From the NCBI GenBank assembly GCA_005877965.1, contig VBNP01000100.1:1-14633 (forward strand): 14,633 nucleotides of DNA, read 5' to 3'. This DNA comes from Gammaproteobacteria bacterium. GTDB lineage: Bacteria > Pseudomonadota > Gammaproteobacteria > Steroidobacterales > Steroidobacteraceae. The notes below the pieces were generated by a model. It was not told where the DNA came from. It saw only the letters and a program-made list of their open reading frames with translations, and made no database searches. Of this stretch, positions 5,430-12,648 are shown piece by piece (positions within the stretch are counted from its first letter, which is position 1; each line of letters opens with the position of its first letter). Position numbers and translations under genes: made by a program.

Positions 5430-7412
5430 ATGTTCGCGCCGCTCTCCCAGGCTCTGATTCTGCTGGCGGCTTCCGTGCTGCTCGTGACGATCGCACGGCG
5501 GCTGGCGCTGCCCACGAGCATGGCGTACCTCCTGGTGGGCCTGGTGCTCGGACCTCACGCGCTGGGCGTGTTGTCGGATTCGGGTGCGACGCGGCTGCTG
5601 GCCGAGCTCGGCGTCGCGTTCCTGCTGTTCACGCTGGGGCTGGAGTTCTCGCTCCCACGCATGCTCGCCATGCGGCGCGAGGTCCTCGGGCTCGGCGCAG
5701 CCCAGGTCATCGCCACTGCCGGCGTGTTCGCACTCTTCGGCCACCTGCTCGGCATTGCGTGGCTCATCGCGATCGTGCTGGGGGGGGCGGTGGCGATGAG
5801 CTCCACCGCCATCCTGCTGCAACAGCTGACCGAGCGCGCCGAGCTCAACCGTACGCACGGGCGGCTCGCGTTCAGCATGTTGCTGTTCCAGGACCTGGCG
5901 TTCGTGCCGTTCCTCGCTCTGGGTGGCGCGCTGGTCGCCGGACAGAATCAGTTCCAGCTGAGCGGCAGCGTCGTGGCGGTGATCGGCGGCGTGCTCGCGA
6001 TCGGGGCGGTTCTGGCGGCGGGGCGCTGGCTGCTGCGCCCGCTGTTTCACGAGATCGCCCATAGCCGCCTGCGCGAGCTGTTCACGCTGGCGGTGCTGCT
6101 GGTGGTGCTCGCCTCGGCGTGGGTGTCGCACATCGCCGGCCTGTCGTTCGCGCTGGGCGCGTTCCTCTCGGGGATGATGCTCGCCGAGACCGAATACCGG
6201 CACCAGATCGAAGCGGTGATCCGCCCGTTTCGCGACATTCTGCTCGGACTGTTCTTCATCTCCGTGGGCATGCTGCTCGACATGCACCTGCTCGGGCGCG
6301 CGAGCGAGCTCGCCATCGCGGTGCTCATGCTGCTCACCCTGGTGGTCCTCAAGGCAACCATCGCCGCGCTGGTCACACGCCCATTTACCGTTTCGCGCTT
6401 CAAGGCGCTGCGCACCGGTATCGTCATGTCCATCGGCGGGGAGTTCGGGGTCGCGCTGTGCACCATCCTGCTGCAGGCCGGCCTGGCGCCTGAAGGCCTC
6501 GGCGAGCCGCTGCTGGTCGCAATCGTGCTGTCGATGCTGCTCAGCCCGCTGATCCTCAACAACAACAAGCGCGTCGCGCGCTGGTTGCTGCGTGAGCACG
6601 CGCCCGCGCCCACCGCCAGCGAGCGTGAGGAGGCCGCCACCACCGGGATCGCCCGGCGTGAGCACGTCATCCTGTGCGGCTTCGGCCGCGTCGGCCAGAA
6701 CGTGGCGCGGGTGCTCGAATCGCAGGGTTTCGAGTACATCGCGCTCGACCTCGACCCGGCGCGCATCCGCGCCGCGCGCCAGGCCGGGGACCCGGTTCTG
6801 TTCGGCGATTCGGCGGACGAGGAACTGCTCAGCAAAGTCGGACTGCGGACCGCCAGCGCGATCGTCATCAGTTTCTCCGATCCCGCCACCTCGATCGGCA
6901 TCCTGCACAGCGTGCGCCGCCTGCGGCCGGAGGTGCCGGTGCTGGTGCGCACCCAGGACGATGCCCGCATCAAGGAGCTGCAGGATGCCGGCGCCACCGA
7001 CGTCGTTCCGGAAACCTTCGAAGCGAGTCTCATGCTGGTCTCGCACGTGCTGATGCTGCTGCACGTGCCCGTGGCGCGCGTGGTGCGCACGCTGGGTGAC
7101 ATCCGCCGAAACCGCTACGCGGTGCTGAGAAATATCGTGCCGCGCGGCGATGCGCGCCCGGTCGATGAGATGAGCGAGCACCGCGAGGAGCTCAAGTCCG
7201 TGGTCGTGCCTCCGGGGGCGTGGGCGGTGGGCCGCACGCTGGCCGAAGTGCGCAACCGCGGTGCCGAGGTGACCTTCACCGGCGTGCGGCGCTTAGGGAT
7301 CCTCGGGCGCGAGCCCGCCGGCGACACGGTGCTGCGCGACGGGGACATCGTCGTGATCTACGGTCAGCCTGAAGAGCTGGAGCGTGCCGAGGCGGTGTTG
7401 CTGGCCGGATGA
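5430..7412 (+). CDS. CPA2 family monovalent cation:proton antiporter with RCK (TrkA-N/TrkA-C) domains, KefB/KefC-like
   Basis: The 660-residue inner-membrane protein exchanges K+ or Na+ for H+ by family analogy. Residues 1-385 form a Na+/H+-exchanger domain of about 12-13 helices, including LLFTLGLEFSLPRM (65-78), AMSSTAILLQQL (122-133), the FQDLAFVP ion-site segment with D155, GAFLSGMMLAETEYRHQIE (243-261) and FRDILLGLFFISVGM (267-281). A TrkA-N Rossmann domain begins at HVILCGFGRVGQNVARVLE (412-430); the glycine loop is GFGRVG and the acidic ALDLD end of strand 2 points to NAD(H). A TrkA-C domain follows (about 580-655, VVVPPGAWAVGRTLAEV), which classical KefC lacks. Ion preference cannot be read from the sequence. 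No KefF/KefG-type ancillary oxidoreductase gene is adjacent. The start sits 8 nt after a -10-like hexamer, without a Shine-Dalgarno sequence. Confidence 0.92.
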   Translation: MFAPLSQALILLAASVLLVTIARRLALPTSMAYLLVGLVLGPHALGVLSDSGATRLLAELGVAFLLFTLGLEFSLPRMLAMRREVLGLGAAQVIATAGVFALFGHLLGIAWLIAIVLGGAVAMSSTAILLQQLTERAELNRTHGRLAFSMLLFQDLAFVPFLALGGALVAGQNQFQLSGSVVAVIGGVLAIGAVLAAGRWLLRPLFHEIAHSRLRELFTLAVLLVVLASAWVSHIAGLSFALGAFLSGMMLAETEYRHQIEAVIRPFRDILLGLFFISVGMLLDMHLLGRASELAIAVLMLLTLVVLKATIAALVTRPFTVSRFKALRTGIVMSIGGEFGVALCTILLQAGLAPEGLGEPLLVAIVLSMLLSPLILNNNKRVARWLLREHAPAPTASEREEAATTGIARREHVILCGFGRVGQNVARVLESQGFEYIALDLDPARIRAARQAGDPVLFGDSADEELLSKVGLRTASAIVISFSDPATSIGILHSVRRLRPEVPVLVRTQDDARIKELQDAGATDVVPETFEASLMLVSHVLMLLHVPVARVVRTLGDIRRNRYAVLRNIVPRGDARPVDEMSEHREELKSVVVPPGAWAVGRTLAEVRNRGAEVTFTGVRRLGILGREPAGDTVLRDGDIVVIYGQPEELERAEAVLLAG

Positions 7413-7442
7413 GCGAGCGCGCCCAACGGCCCGCCGGCCCGC

Positions 7443-7448
7443 TAAGAT
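7443..7448 (+). promoter_or_regulatory. -10-like hexamer of ppc
   Basis: TAAGAT ends exactly 6 nt before the GTG start at 7455, so transcription would begin at or next to the start codon. No -35 is obvious at 16-18 nt spacing, and the 42-bp gap from the antiporter gene otherwise shows nothing. Confidence 0.4.
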
Positions 7449-7454
7449 ACGCAG

Positions 7455-10184
7455 GTGAACCGCAGCGACATCCACTTTCCGCCCAAACACGAGCCGCTGC
7501 GCGAGGATGTCCATGCGCTCGGCGCGCTCATGGGCGAGATTCTGCGCGAGCAGGGTGGGGAGCAGCTGTTCGAGGTGGTGGAGCTGGACCGCGTCGCCGC
7601 CATCCGCGGCCGCAACGGCTCGCACCAAGCGCGCGCCGAGCTCGCGGCGAGCGTACGGGACCGGCCACCGGCGCTGGCACGCGAGGTGGTGCGCGCCTTC
7701 TCGACCTGGTTCCAGAGCGTCAATCTCGCGGAAAGGGTCCACCGGATCCGGCGCCGCCGCGAGTACCTGCTCAAGGACAGTCAGCGGCCGCAACCCGGCG
7801 GCGTGGAGGATGCGATCGCCGCCCTGAAGAGTCAGGGCCTGGGTGCGGCGCAGGTCCTCGAGCTCATCGACAGTCTCTCCATCGAGCCGGTGTTCGCGCC
7901 GCATTCCACCGAAGCCAGCCGCAGAACGCTGCTGGGCAAGCAGCTGCGTATCGCACAGCGCCTGCTCGAACGTCTCGACCCGAGCCTCACGCCGAACGAA
8001 GCCCGCAGCGTCTGGAGCAGCATCCGCATGGAGCTGACCGCCGCGTGGCAGACCGAGGAGCTACCGCGCGAACGGCTCACGGTCGCGGATGAACGCGAGC
8101 AGATCCTGTTCTACCTGGTGGAGATCCTGTACCGCGTGGTGCCGGCGTTCTACGAGGAGATCGCGCAGGCGCTGGAGAAACTCTACGGCACGGACGCCGG
8201 CGCGACGCGGGTGCCGGCCATCCTGCACTTCGGATCCTGGGCGGGTGGCGACATGGACGGCAGTCCCGACGTGCACGCCAAGAGCATCCGCGAGGCGCTG
8301 GCGCGCCAGCAGCAGGTGATCATCAACCGCTATTTCGAGGAGTGCCAGAGCATCGCGCAGCGCTTGTCGCAGAGCGCCAGCCGCGTGGCGGCGGCCCCCG
8401 AACTGACCAAGCGGGTCGAGCAGTACATGCGGCTGCTGCCGGGGGCGCGCGCCATCACCCCGGCGCGGCACGACCGCATGCCTTACCGCGTGTTCCTCGC
8501 GCAGCTCGGCGAGCGCCTGCGCAGCACCTACGAAGGCCGGGCGAGCGGTTACGAGAGTGCGCGGCAGTTCCGCGACGATGTCGCGCTGATCGCCGCGAGC
8601 CTCAGGGCCCACAAGGGCGCGAACGCCGGCCTGTTCCACGTCGAGCGTCTGCTGCGCCGGATCGACACCTTCGGATTTCACCTGGCGACGCTCGACGTGC
8701 GCCAGCATGCCGGCGTTCTGCACGAGGTCGTGGCGCGCGGCTTCGACGACCCGCTGTGGCTCGGCCGCAGCAGCCGCGAGCGCGGCGACCGGCTCGTCCA
8801 GGCGTTGGAGAAGGATCGTGGACCGGTCACCGAGCTCGATGCGCTCGGCAAGCGCCACCTCGCGGTGTTCGATGCCATCATGCAGGGCCGCCACCGCTAC
8901 GGCCCCGACGCCATCGGCTACTTCATCGTGAGCGGCGCCAGCGGCGCCGACGATGTGCTCGCGGCGCTGCTGCTGGCGCGCTGGGCCGCGGCGTACGACA
9001 AGCGCACCGGGGAAGTGGCGCTCGACCTCGCCCCACAGTTCGAAACCGCCGAGGCGCTCGCCACCTGCGGCAGCACCATGCGGGAGCTGCTCGCCGATCC
9101 GCTGTATCGGCGGCATCTGGATGCGCGCGGGCGGCGTCAGTGCGTGCTGATCGGATACTCCGACAGCAACAAGCAAACCGGCGCCTGCGCCTCGCGCTTC
9201 ATAATTCACCAGGCGCAGCACGATCTGGCGCAGGTGCTCGCCACCGCCGGCGAGCGCGCCGTCATGTTCCACGCCCGCGGCGGCAGCATCGCGCGCGGCG
9301 GCGGGCGCATCGAAGCGCTGGTGCACGCCGCCCCCGCCGGGGCAGTGGACGGGGTGCTGCGGATCCGCGAACAGGGAGCCACCATCAAGCAGGGCTACGG
9401 ACTGCGGCCCATCGCCATGCGCACGCTCGAGCGGGCCTTCAATGCGTTGAGCCTCACGACCGCGGCGCACCGCCGCGGGCAGCTGCCGCCCGACTCGGCC
9501 GAACAGCTGGAAATCGCCGCGCTGCTCGCGCAGGAGAGCCGCACCGCCTACCGGCGCCTGGTCTACGAGCAGGCGCAGTTCTACGAGTATTTTCAGGCGG
9601 TCACGCCGATCGATGTGATCGAGAGAATGCAGATCGGCTCGCGTTCCGTGCACCGCGTGGAAGGCGCAGGCATCGAGGGCCTGCTGCCGGTACCGTGGGT
9701 GTTCGCCTGGTCGCAGACCCGCTACATGCTGCCCGGCTGGTACGGCGCCGGCAGCGGGCTGCGTGCCGCGCTCGCCCGGTTCGGGTTGCCGCGGCTGCGC
9801 GCGGCCTGCGCCAGCTGGTACTTCCTGCGCAACCTCCTGGATGACGTCGAGACCATGCTGGCGCGGTCGGATCCGGAGATCGCGCGCTACTACGACGAGC
9901 TGGTGCCGGAAGCGCTGCGCCGCTTCTCCGGCGAGATCCGCGGCGAGTTTGACAGCGCGTGCGAGCAGATCCTCGCCGTCAGGGAGAGCCAGGCGCTGCT
10001 CGATTCCGATCCGACGCTGCAGCGCTCGATCCGGCTGCGCAATCCCTACCTCGATCCCATCAACCTGATGCAGGTGGATCTGCTGCAGCGCTGGCGCGCC
10101 GGGGGACGCGCGGACCGCGACCTGTTCGAGGCGCTGCTGGCAAGCGTCTCCGGCATCGCCCAGGGCCTGCAGACCACCGGGTGA
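7455..10184 (+). CDS. ppc: Phosphoenolpyruvate carboxylase
   Basis: The 909-residue cytoplasmic enzyme adds bicarbonate to PEP to give oxaloacetate, replenishing the TCA cycle. Full-length features are visible: the catalytic histidine in EPVFAPHSTEASRRTLLG (H150), HFGSWAGGDMDGSPDV (258-272), FGFHLATLDVRQ (406-417), the catalytic lysine in IGYSDSNKQTG (K573), FHARGGSIARGGG (605-617, R608 and R614), REQGATIKQGYG (638-649), PWVFAWSQTRYMLPGWYGAG (747-766), LRNPYLDPINLMQ (861-873) and the C-terminal TTG. The usual T-A-H-P-T-E around the histidine reads APHSTE. Two of the four E. coli aspartate-binding positions differ (R804 for K773, T907 for N881). The GTG at 7455 fits the family N-terminus (EPLREDVHALGALMGEIL) and follows a -10-like box. 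The GNAT gene overlaps its stop by 4 bp, which suggests co-transcription. Confidence 0.96.
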   Translation: MNRSDIHFPPKHEPLREDVHALGALMGEILREQGGEQLFEVVELDRVAAIRGRNGSHQARAELAASVRDRPPALAREVVRAFSTWFQSVNLAERVHRIRRRREYLLKDSQRPQPGGVEDAIAALKSQGLGAAQVLELIDSLSIEPVFAPHSTEASRRTLLGKQLRIAQRLLERLDPSLTPNEARSVWSSIRMELTAAWQTEELPRERLTVADEREQILFYLVEILYRVVPAFYEEIAQALEKLYGTDAGATRVPAILHFGSWAGGDMDGSPDVHAKSIREALARQQQVIINRYFEECQSIAQRLSQSASRVAAAPELTKRVEQYMRLLPGARAITPARHDRMPYRVFLAQLGERLRSTYEGRASGYESARQFRDDVALIAASLRAHKGANAGLFHVERLLRRIDTFGFHLATLDVRQHAGVLHEVVARGFDDPLWLGRSSRERGDRLVQALEKDRGPVTELDALGKRHLAVFDAIMQGRHRYGPDAIGYFIVSGASGADDVLAALLLARWAAAYDKRTGEVALDLAPQFETAEALATCGSTMRELLADPLYRRHLDARGRRQCVLIGYSDSNKQTGACASRFIIHQAQHDLAQVLATAGERAVMFHARGGSIARGGGRIEALVHAAPAGAVDGVLRIREQGATIKQGYGLRPIAMRTLERAFNALSLTTAAHRRGQLPPDSAEQLEIAALLAQESRTAYRRLVYEQAQFYEYFQAVTPIDVIERMQIGSRSVHRVEGAGIEGLLPVPWVFAWSQTRYMLPGWYGAGSGLRAALARFGLPRLRAACASWYFLRNLLDDVETMLARSDPEIARYYDELVPEALRRFSGEIRGEFDSACEQILAVRESQALLDSDPTLQRSIRLRNPYLDPINLMQVDLLQRWRAGGRADRDLFEALLASVSGIAQGLQTTG

Positions 10185-10675
10185 GCGGCGCGGCGCACAC
10201 CATCACCCTCCGTCCCGCGACCGCGGGCGACCTGCCGCAGGTGCTGGCATTCATCCGCGAGCTCGCCGTGTACGAGCGTCTCGAGCGCGAGGTGGTGGCG
10301 ACCGAAGCGGACCTCGGCGCGGCGCTGTTCGGCCCGCGCCCCTTTGCGGAGGTGATACTCGCGTGTCTGGACGGCACGCCGGTGGGCTTTGCGCTGTTCT
10401 TCCACAACTTCTCGACGTTCCTCGGCAAGCCCGGCATCTATCTCGAGGACCTGTTCGTGCGCCCCGAGGCGCGCGGCCTCGGCGTCGGCAGGCAGCTGCT
10501 CGCCTGGCTCGCCCGCACGACGCTCGAGCGCGGCTGCGCGCGGCTCGACTGGGCGGTGCTCGACTGGAACGAGCCCTCGATCGGGTTCTATGCGAGTCTC
10601 GGGGCGGTCGCGCAGAATGACTGGACGACCTTCCGGCTCGCCGGCGCGGCACTGCACCGCCTTGCGGGCGGCTGA
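10181..10675 (+). CDS. GNAT acetyltransferase, spermidine/spermine N1-acetyltransferase-like
   Basis: The 164-residue product is a single GNAT domain of the SSAT (diamine/thialysine acetyltransferase) group, which moves acetyl from acetyl-CoA to a primary amine. Seen directly: ITLRPATAGDLPQVLAFI (8-25), ELAVYERLE (27-35), VGFALFFHNFSTFLGKPGIY (68-87), then LEDLFVRPEARGLGVG (88-103) holding the acetyl-CoA loop RGLGVG, and LDWNEPSIGFYASLGA (127-142). E89 and Y137 align with the glutamate and tyrosine considered catalytic in human SSAT. Polyamines are likely substrates by family, but other amines are possible. The GTG start at 10181 overlaps the ppc stop (GTGA), so translation is probably coupled. 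The conserved strand 1 begins a few residues later, so this start is well supported. A convergent pseudogene-like segment follows the stop. Confidence 0.9.
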   Translation: MSGAAHTITLRPATAGDLPQVLAFIRELAVYERLEREVVATEADLGAALFGPRPFAEVILACLDGTPVGFALFFHNFSTFLGKPGIYLEDLFVRPEARGLGVGRQLLAWLARTTLERGCARLDWAVLDWNEPSIGFYASLGAVAQNDWTTFRLAGAALHRLAGG

Positions 10676-10809
10676 TACGGGATGCCGAGCACCTGGTCAT
10701 CCCACAGGGTCTCGTTGTAGGGGTGCAGGAACAGGTGCCAGCCCTCGTCTACGGGCTCGCCTGCGCTCCACACCTGCGCCGGACGCAGCAGAAAGGAGCG
10801 CGGCGGCAC
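10676..10809 (-). pseudogene. Likely remnant of an amidohydrolase gene
   Basis: An open frame reads leftward from a GTG at 10809 to a stop at 10588, but only about the first 41 codons look coding (GC-rich third positions; CTG, GAG, CAG and GTG common). The rest is antisense to the GNAT gene. The start SFLLRPAQVWSAGEPVDEGW (5-24) resembles the beginning of amidohydrolase/imidazolonepropionase-like proteins (R-P-A-x-V ... EGW). The following HLFLHPYNETLWDDQVL resembles the stretch after the metal-binding H-x-H strand of the same family. The roughly 40 residues that should separate the two are missing, and so is everything after DDQVL. I read it as an internally deleted, 3'-truncated relic; the family call is from memory. 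A functional short peptide cannot be excluded, but no ribosome binding site is visible and an in-frame stop (that of the gene upstream) excludes a longer version. Confidence 0.45.
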
Positions 10810-10818
10810 CGGTGCCGC
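10803..10818. repeat. 16-bp perfect palindrome downstream of the Exb operon
   Basis: GCGGCACCGGTGCCGC is fully self-complementary and lies 24 bp beyond the stop of the last operon gene. It could form a hairpin at the 3' end of the operon mRNA. No T-run follows on the minus strand, so it is not a classic terminator. It also contains the GTG of the amidohydrolase remnant. Confidence 0.4.
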
Positions 10819-10842
10819 GCCCCGACGCCGCCTCGAGGGGGC

Positions 10843-11205
10843 TCAGCTCCCGCCCATCAGCACCGTCGTATCGTAGCGCTCGAATCCCTGGATGGCGCGC
10901 GCGTAGGCGTTGAACACCAGCCGCTCGGCTACCTTGTCGGCCCTGGGCGCCAGCAGCATCCGCAGCACCACGTCATCCGCGGGGCGTGTCGCCTCCTCGG
11001 CCAGCAGCTGCTCGACGACGCGGGTCAGACGATGGTACAGCTCGTTGACGAAGCGCAGGTGCGCACCGTCGTGCACCTGGTCCGCGCCCGCGCCGTAGGT
11101 GACGCGCGCCTCTTCGGCGAGCTCGTGCAGGAACAGGTTCAGCAGTCGCGCCTTGTCGACGACCCGCAGGTCCGCGTAGAACTCGATTTCGGAATTGAGG
11201 TTCAT
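10843..11205 (-). CDS. Hypothetical protein, last gene of the ExbB-ExbD-AgmX operon
   Basis: I do not recognise this 120-residue protein. It has no signal peptide or membrane segment and appears soluble, cytoplasmic and almost wholly helical: MNLNSEIEFYADLRVVDKAR at the start, LLNLFLHELAEEARVTYG (21-38), a long helix LRFVNELYHRLTRVVEQLLAEE (50-71), then RPADDVVLRMLLAPR (74-88) and AERLVFNAYARAIQGFERYD (93-112). The ATG overlaps the stop of the TonB-like gene as ATGA, indicating coupled translation and a shared role or stoichiometry with the Exb machinery. It might be a cytoplasmic partner of the motor or of its cargo, but that is inference from position only. Codon use matches the operon. Confidence 0.8.
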   Translation of the reverse strand: MNLNSEIEFYADLRVVDKARLLNLFLHELAEEARVTYGAGADQVHDGAHLRFVNELYHRLTRVVEQLLAEEATRPADDVVLRMLLAPRADKVAERLVFNAYARAIQGFERYDTTVLMGGS

Positions 11206-12116
11206 GCCGGGAAGAAATCAATGGGCTTGGTGGTGGTGACGGTGTCGACGTCCTTGGGATCGAAGCGGAACAGACGCACCAGTGCGATGATCTTGCGCTC
11301 CAGATCCGGGTCCCTGAGCTCGCTGGAGACGATGCGGCACATGGTCACGTCACCGGTGGGGGCGATGGTGAACTCGAGCACCAGCTTGCCCTGCAGCTCC
11401 GCATTGTCGCGCAGCGCCCGGGCGTACAGGCTGTAGATGCGTCCCTTGTTGCGGTCGAAGACCAGCTCGATCTCCTCGCGCGAGCGGGCCGCCTTGCCGC
11501 CGCCACCGCTGCGGGCGGGGCCGCGGCTGTTCAGACCCGAGCGCACGATGCCGGAGGTGACGGCCGTCGTGTCGTGACCGGTGAGCGAGCCGGCCCCGGT
11601 GCCAAAGCCGCGGCTGGTATTGGCGGAAGTGATGCCGCCGCTGCCGACCCCGACCTTGGAGGTGATGAGCGAGCGCTCGGCGTGCGCGTCGGCGCTGACC
11701 GAACCGGAGAGGTTCTTGGTCTCGAGCGGGGTGAGATCCATGACGTCGCGCAGATCGGCGAGCTCGTCCTTGACCTGGTTCAGCTGCTTCTGCGCCTTGT
11801 TGCGCGCCCGCTGCCGCTCATCGACCGGTGGCGGCTTCACCATGGCGACCTTCGGCTCGATCTTCGGTTTCTCCTCCTTGGGCACCGGCGGCGGAGGCGG
11901 CGGCGGTTTGGGCGTGTTCTCGAGCATCACGCGTGCGAGCCGCTGCGGGACTTCCTCCGGCGCCTCGCGTTTCGGCGTCGGCAGCAGCGGAAATGCGACG
12001 CCGAACACCACCAGGATGATCAGCAGCACGCGCAGGATCTTGCGGAACCGCGCGCTCGATTCCGGATCGCCCTCCCAGGGCAGATCGAAGTCGCGGTAAT
12101 AGGGTGCGATGACCAT
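11202..12116 (-). CDS. TonB-like protein with AgmX/PglI-type C-terminal domain
   Basis: The 304-residue protein has TonB-like architecture. A short cytoplasmic N-terminus (1-26) leads to one membrane helix (about 27-46, ILRVLLIILVVFGVAFPLLP). A Pro/Lys/Glu-rich stretch with seven consecutive prolines (71-77) and KIEPKVAMVKPPP follows, then a charged helical segment (100-126) and a Gly/Ser/Thr-rich linker (135-208). The C-terminal domain (about 213-304) contains ELVFDRNKGRIYSLYARALR, GKLVLEFTIAPTGDVTMCRI and LFRFDP. This resembles the AgmX/PglI C-terminal domain of myxobacterial gliding/secretion proteins more than the classical TonB C-terminus. With ExbB and two ExbD genes just upstream, it probably carries proton-motive-force energy across the periplasm. 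The ATG at 12116, 7 bp after the exbD2 stop, gives a normal inside-out membrane start; an upstream ATG at 12203 inside exbD2 is rejected. The outer-membrane partner is unknown. Confidence 0.85.
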   Translation of the reverse strand: MVIAPYYRDFDLPWEGDPESSARFRKILRVLLIILVVFGVAFPLLPTPKREAPEEVPQRLARVMLENTPKPPPPPPPVPKEEKPKIEPKVAMVKPPPVDERQRARNKAQKQLNQVKDELADLRDVMDLTPLETKNLSGSVSADAHAERSLITSKVGVGSGGITSANTSRGFGTGAGSLTGHDTTAVTSGIVRSGLNSRGPARSGGGGKAARSREEIELVFDRNKGRIYSLYARALRDNAELQGKLVLEFTIAPTGDVTMCRIVSSELRDPDLERKIIALVRLFRFDPKDVDTVTTTKPIDFFPA

Positions 12117-12123
12117 GGCGGGC

Positions 12124-12648
12124 TTACACCGGCTTGAACTGGCCGGCGGCGACCGGCTTTTCCTTCTGGATGACCGCGAGCGAGATGCGCCCGTAGTCGG
12201 CATCCGTGCAGGTCGCCATCACGCGCTTGAGCACCTCGTAGGGCAGCGCCTTGTCCGCCATGATGGTGATCTCGCGCTGCGCGATATCGCGCTCGCTCAA
12301 CTCCCTGCCGACCAGGAGCGGGCGCTTGAGCGCGGCGCGCAGCGGCTCGACCAGCCTCCCCTGCCCGGCGCGGATCTGCGCCACCGTCGCGATGAATTCC
12401 CCCTGCACGAACAGGTCGGTCCTGGTGATCATGACCACCACCGACGCCTTGGGCGCGACCTCAGCGATCGACTGCGGAATCTCGATCCCCTTGGCGTTCT
12501 GTATGACCTCGACCTCGATCGAGTACACGAGCAGGAAGGCGACCATCACCGACAGGATGTCGATGAGCGGAATGAGGTTCAGCTGCGCATCCGCGCGGTG
12601 ACGCACGTGGTGCTGCGCCATGCGCTGGGCGCGATGCGACATGCTCAT
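12124..12648 (-). CDS. exbD: Biopolymer transport protein ExbD, second copy
   Basis: The 174-residue protein is an ExbD/TolR-family subunit: a cytoplasmic N-terminus, one membrane helix LNLIPLIDILSVMVAFLLVYS (23-43) containing the proton-path aspartate D30, and a periplasmic domain (about 50-174) with the usual TIMADKALPYEVLKRVM strand-helix (127-143; family pattern "I-x-A-D-x-x-x-x-Y"). It is longer than E. coli ExbD (141 residues) and clearly differs from the copy just upstream, so it is not a recent tandem duplicate. Its ATG overlaps the stop of exbD1 (ATGA), and GGAG (12659-12656) lies 7 nt upstream inside exbD1. Two different ExbD chains suggest a heteromeric stator around one ExbB pentamer; that is inference. 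Confidence 0.92.
   Translation of the reverse strand: MSMSHRAQRMAQHHVRHRADAQLNLIPLIDILSVMVAFLLVYSIEVEVIQNAKGIEIPQSIAEVAPKASVVVMITRTDLFVQGEFIATVAQIRAGQGRLVEPLRAALKRPLLVGRELSERDIAQREITIMADKALPYEVLKRVMATCTDADYGRISLAVIQKEKPVAAGQFKPV

Noticed and set aside
5427..7181. 584-codon open frame antisense to the antiporter gene
   Set aside because: The translation is rich in Arg, His, Gln and Glu without family motifs, as expected of the antisense of a membrane protein in GC-rich DNA. The plus strand holds a complete CPA2 protein.
8061..9653. 530-codon open frame antisense to ppc
   Set aside because: No domain resemblance; explained by codon bias opposite a full-length PEP carboxylase with catalytic motifs.
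10723..11436. 237-codon open frame on the plus strand opposite the end of the Exb operon
   Set aside because: It covers parts of two coupled minus-strand genes and has no family features; treated as a shadow.
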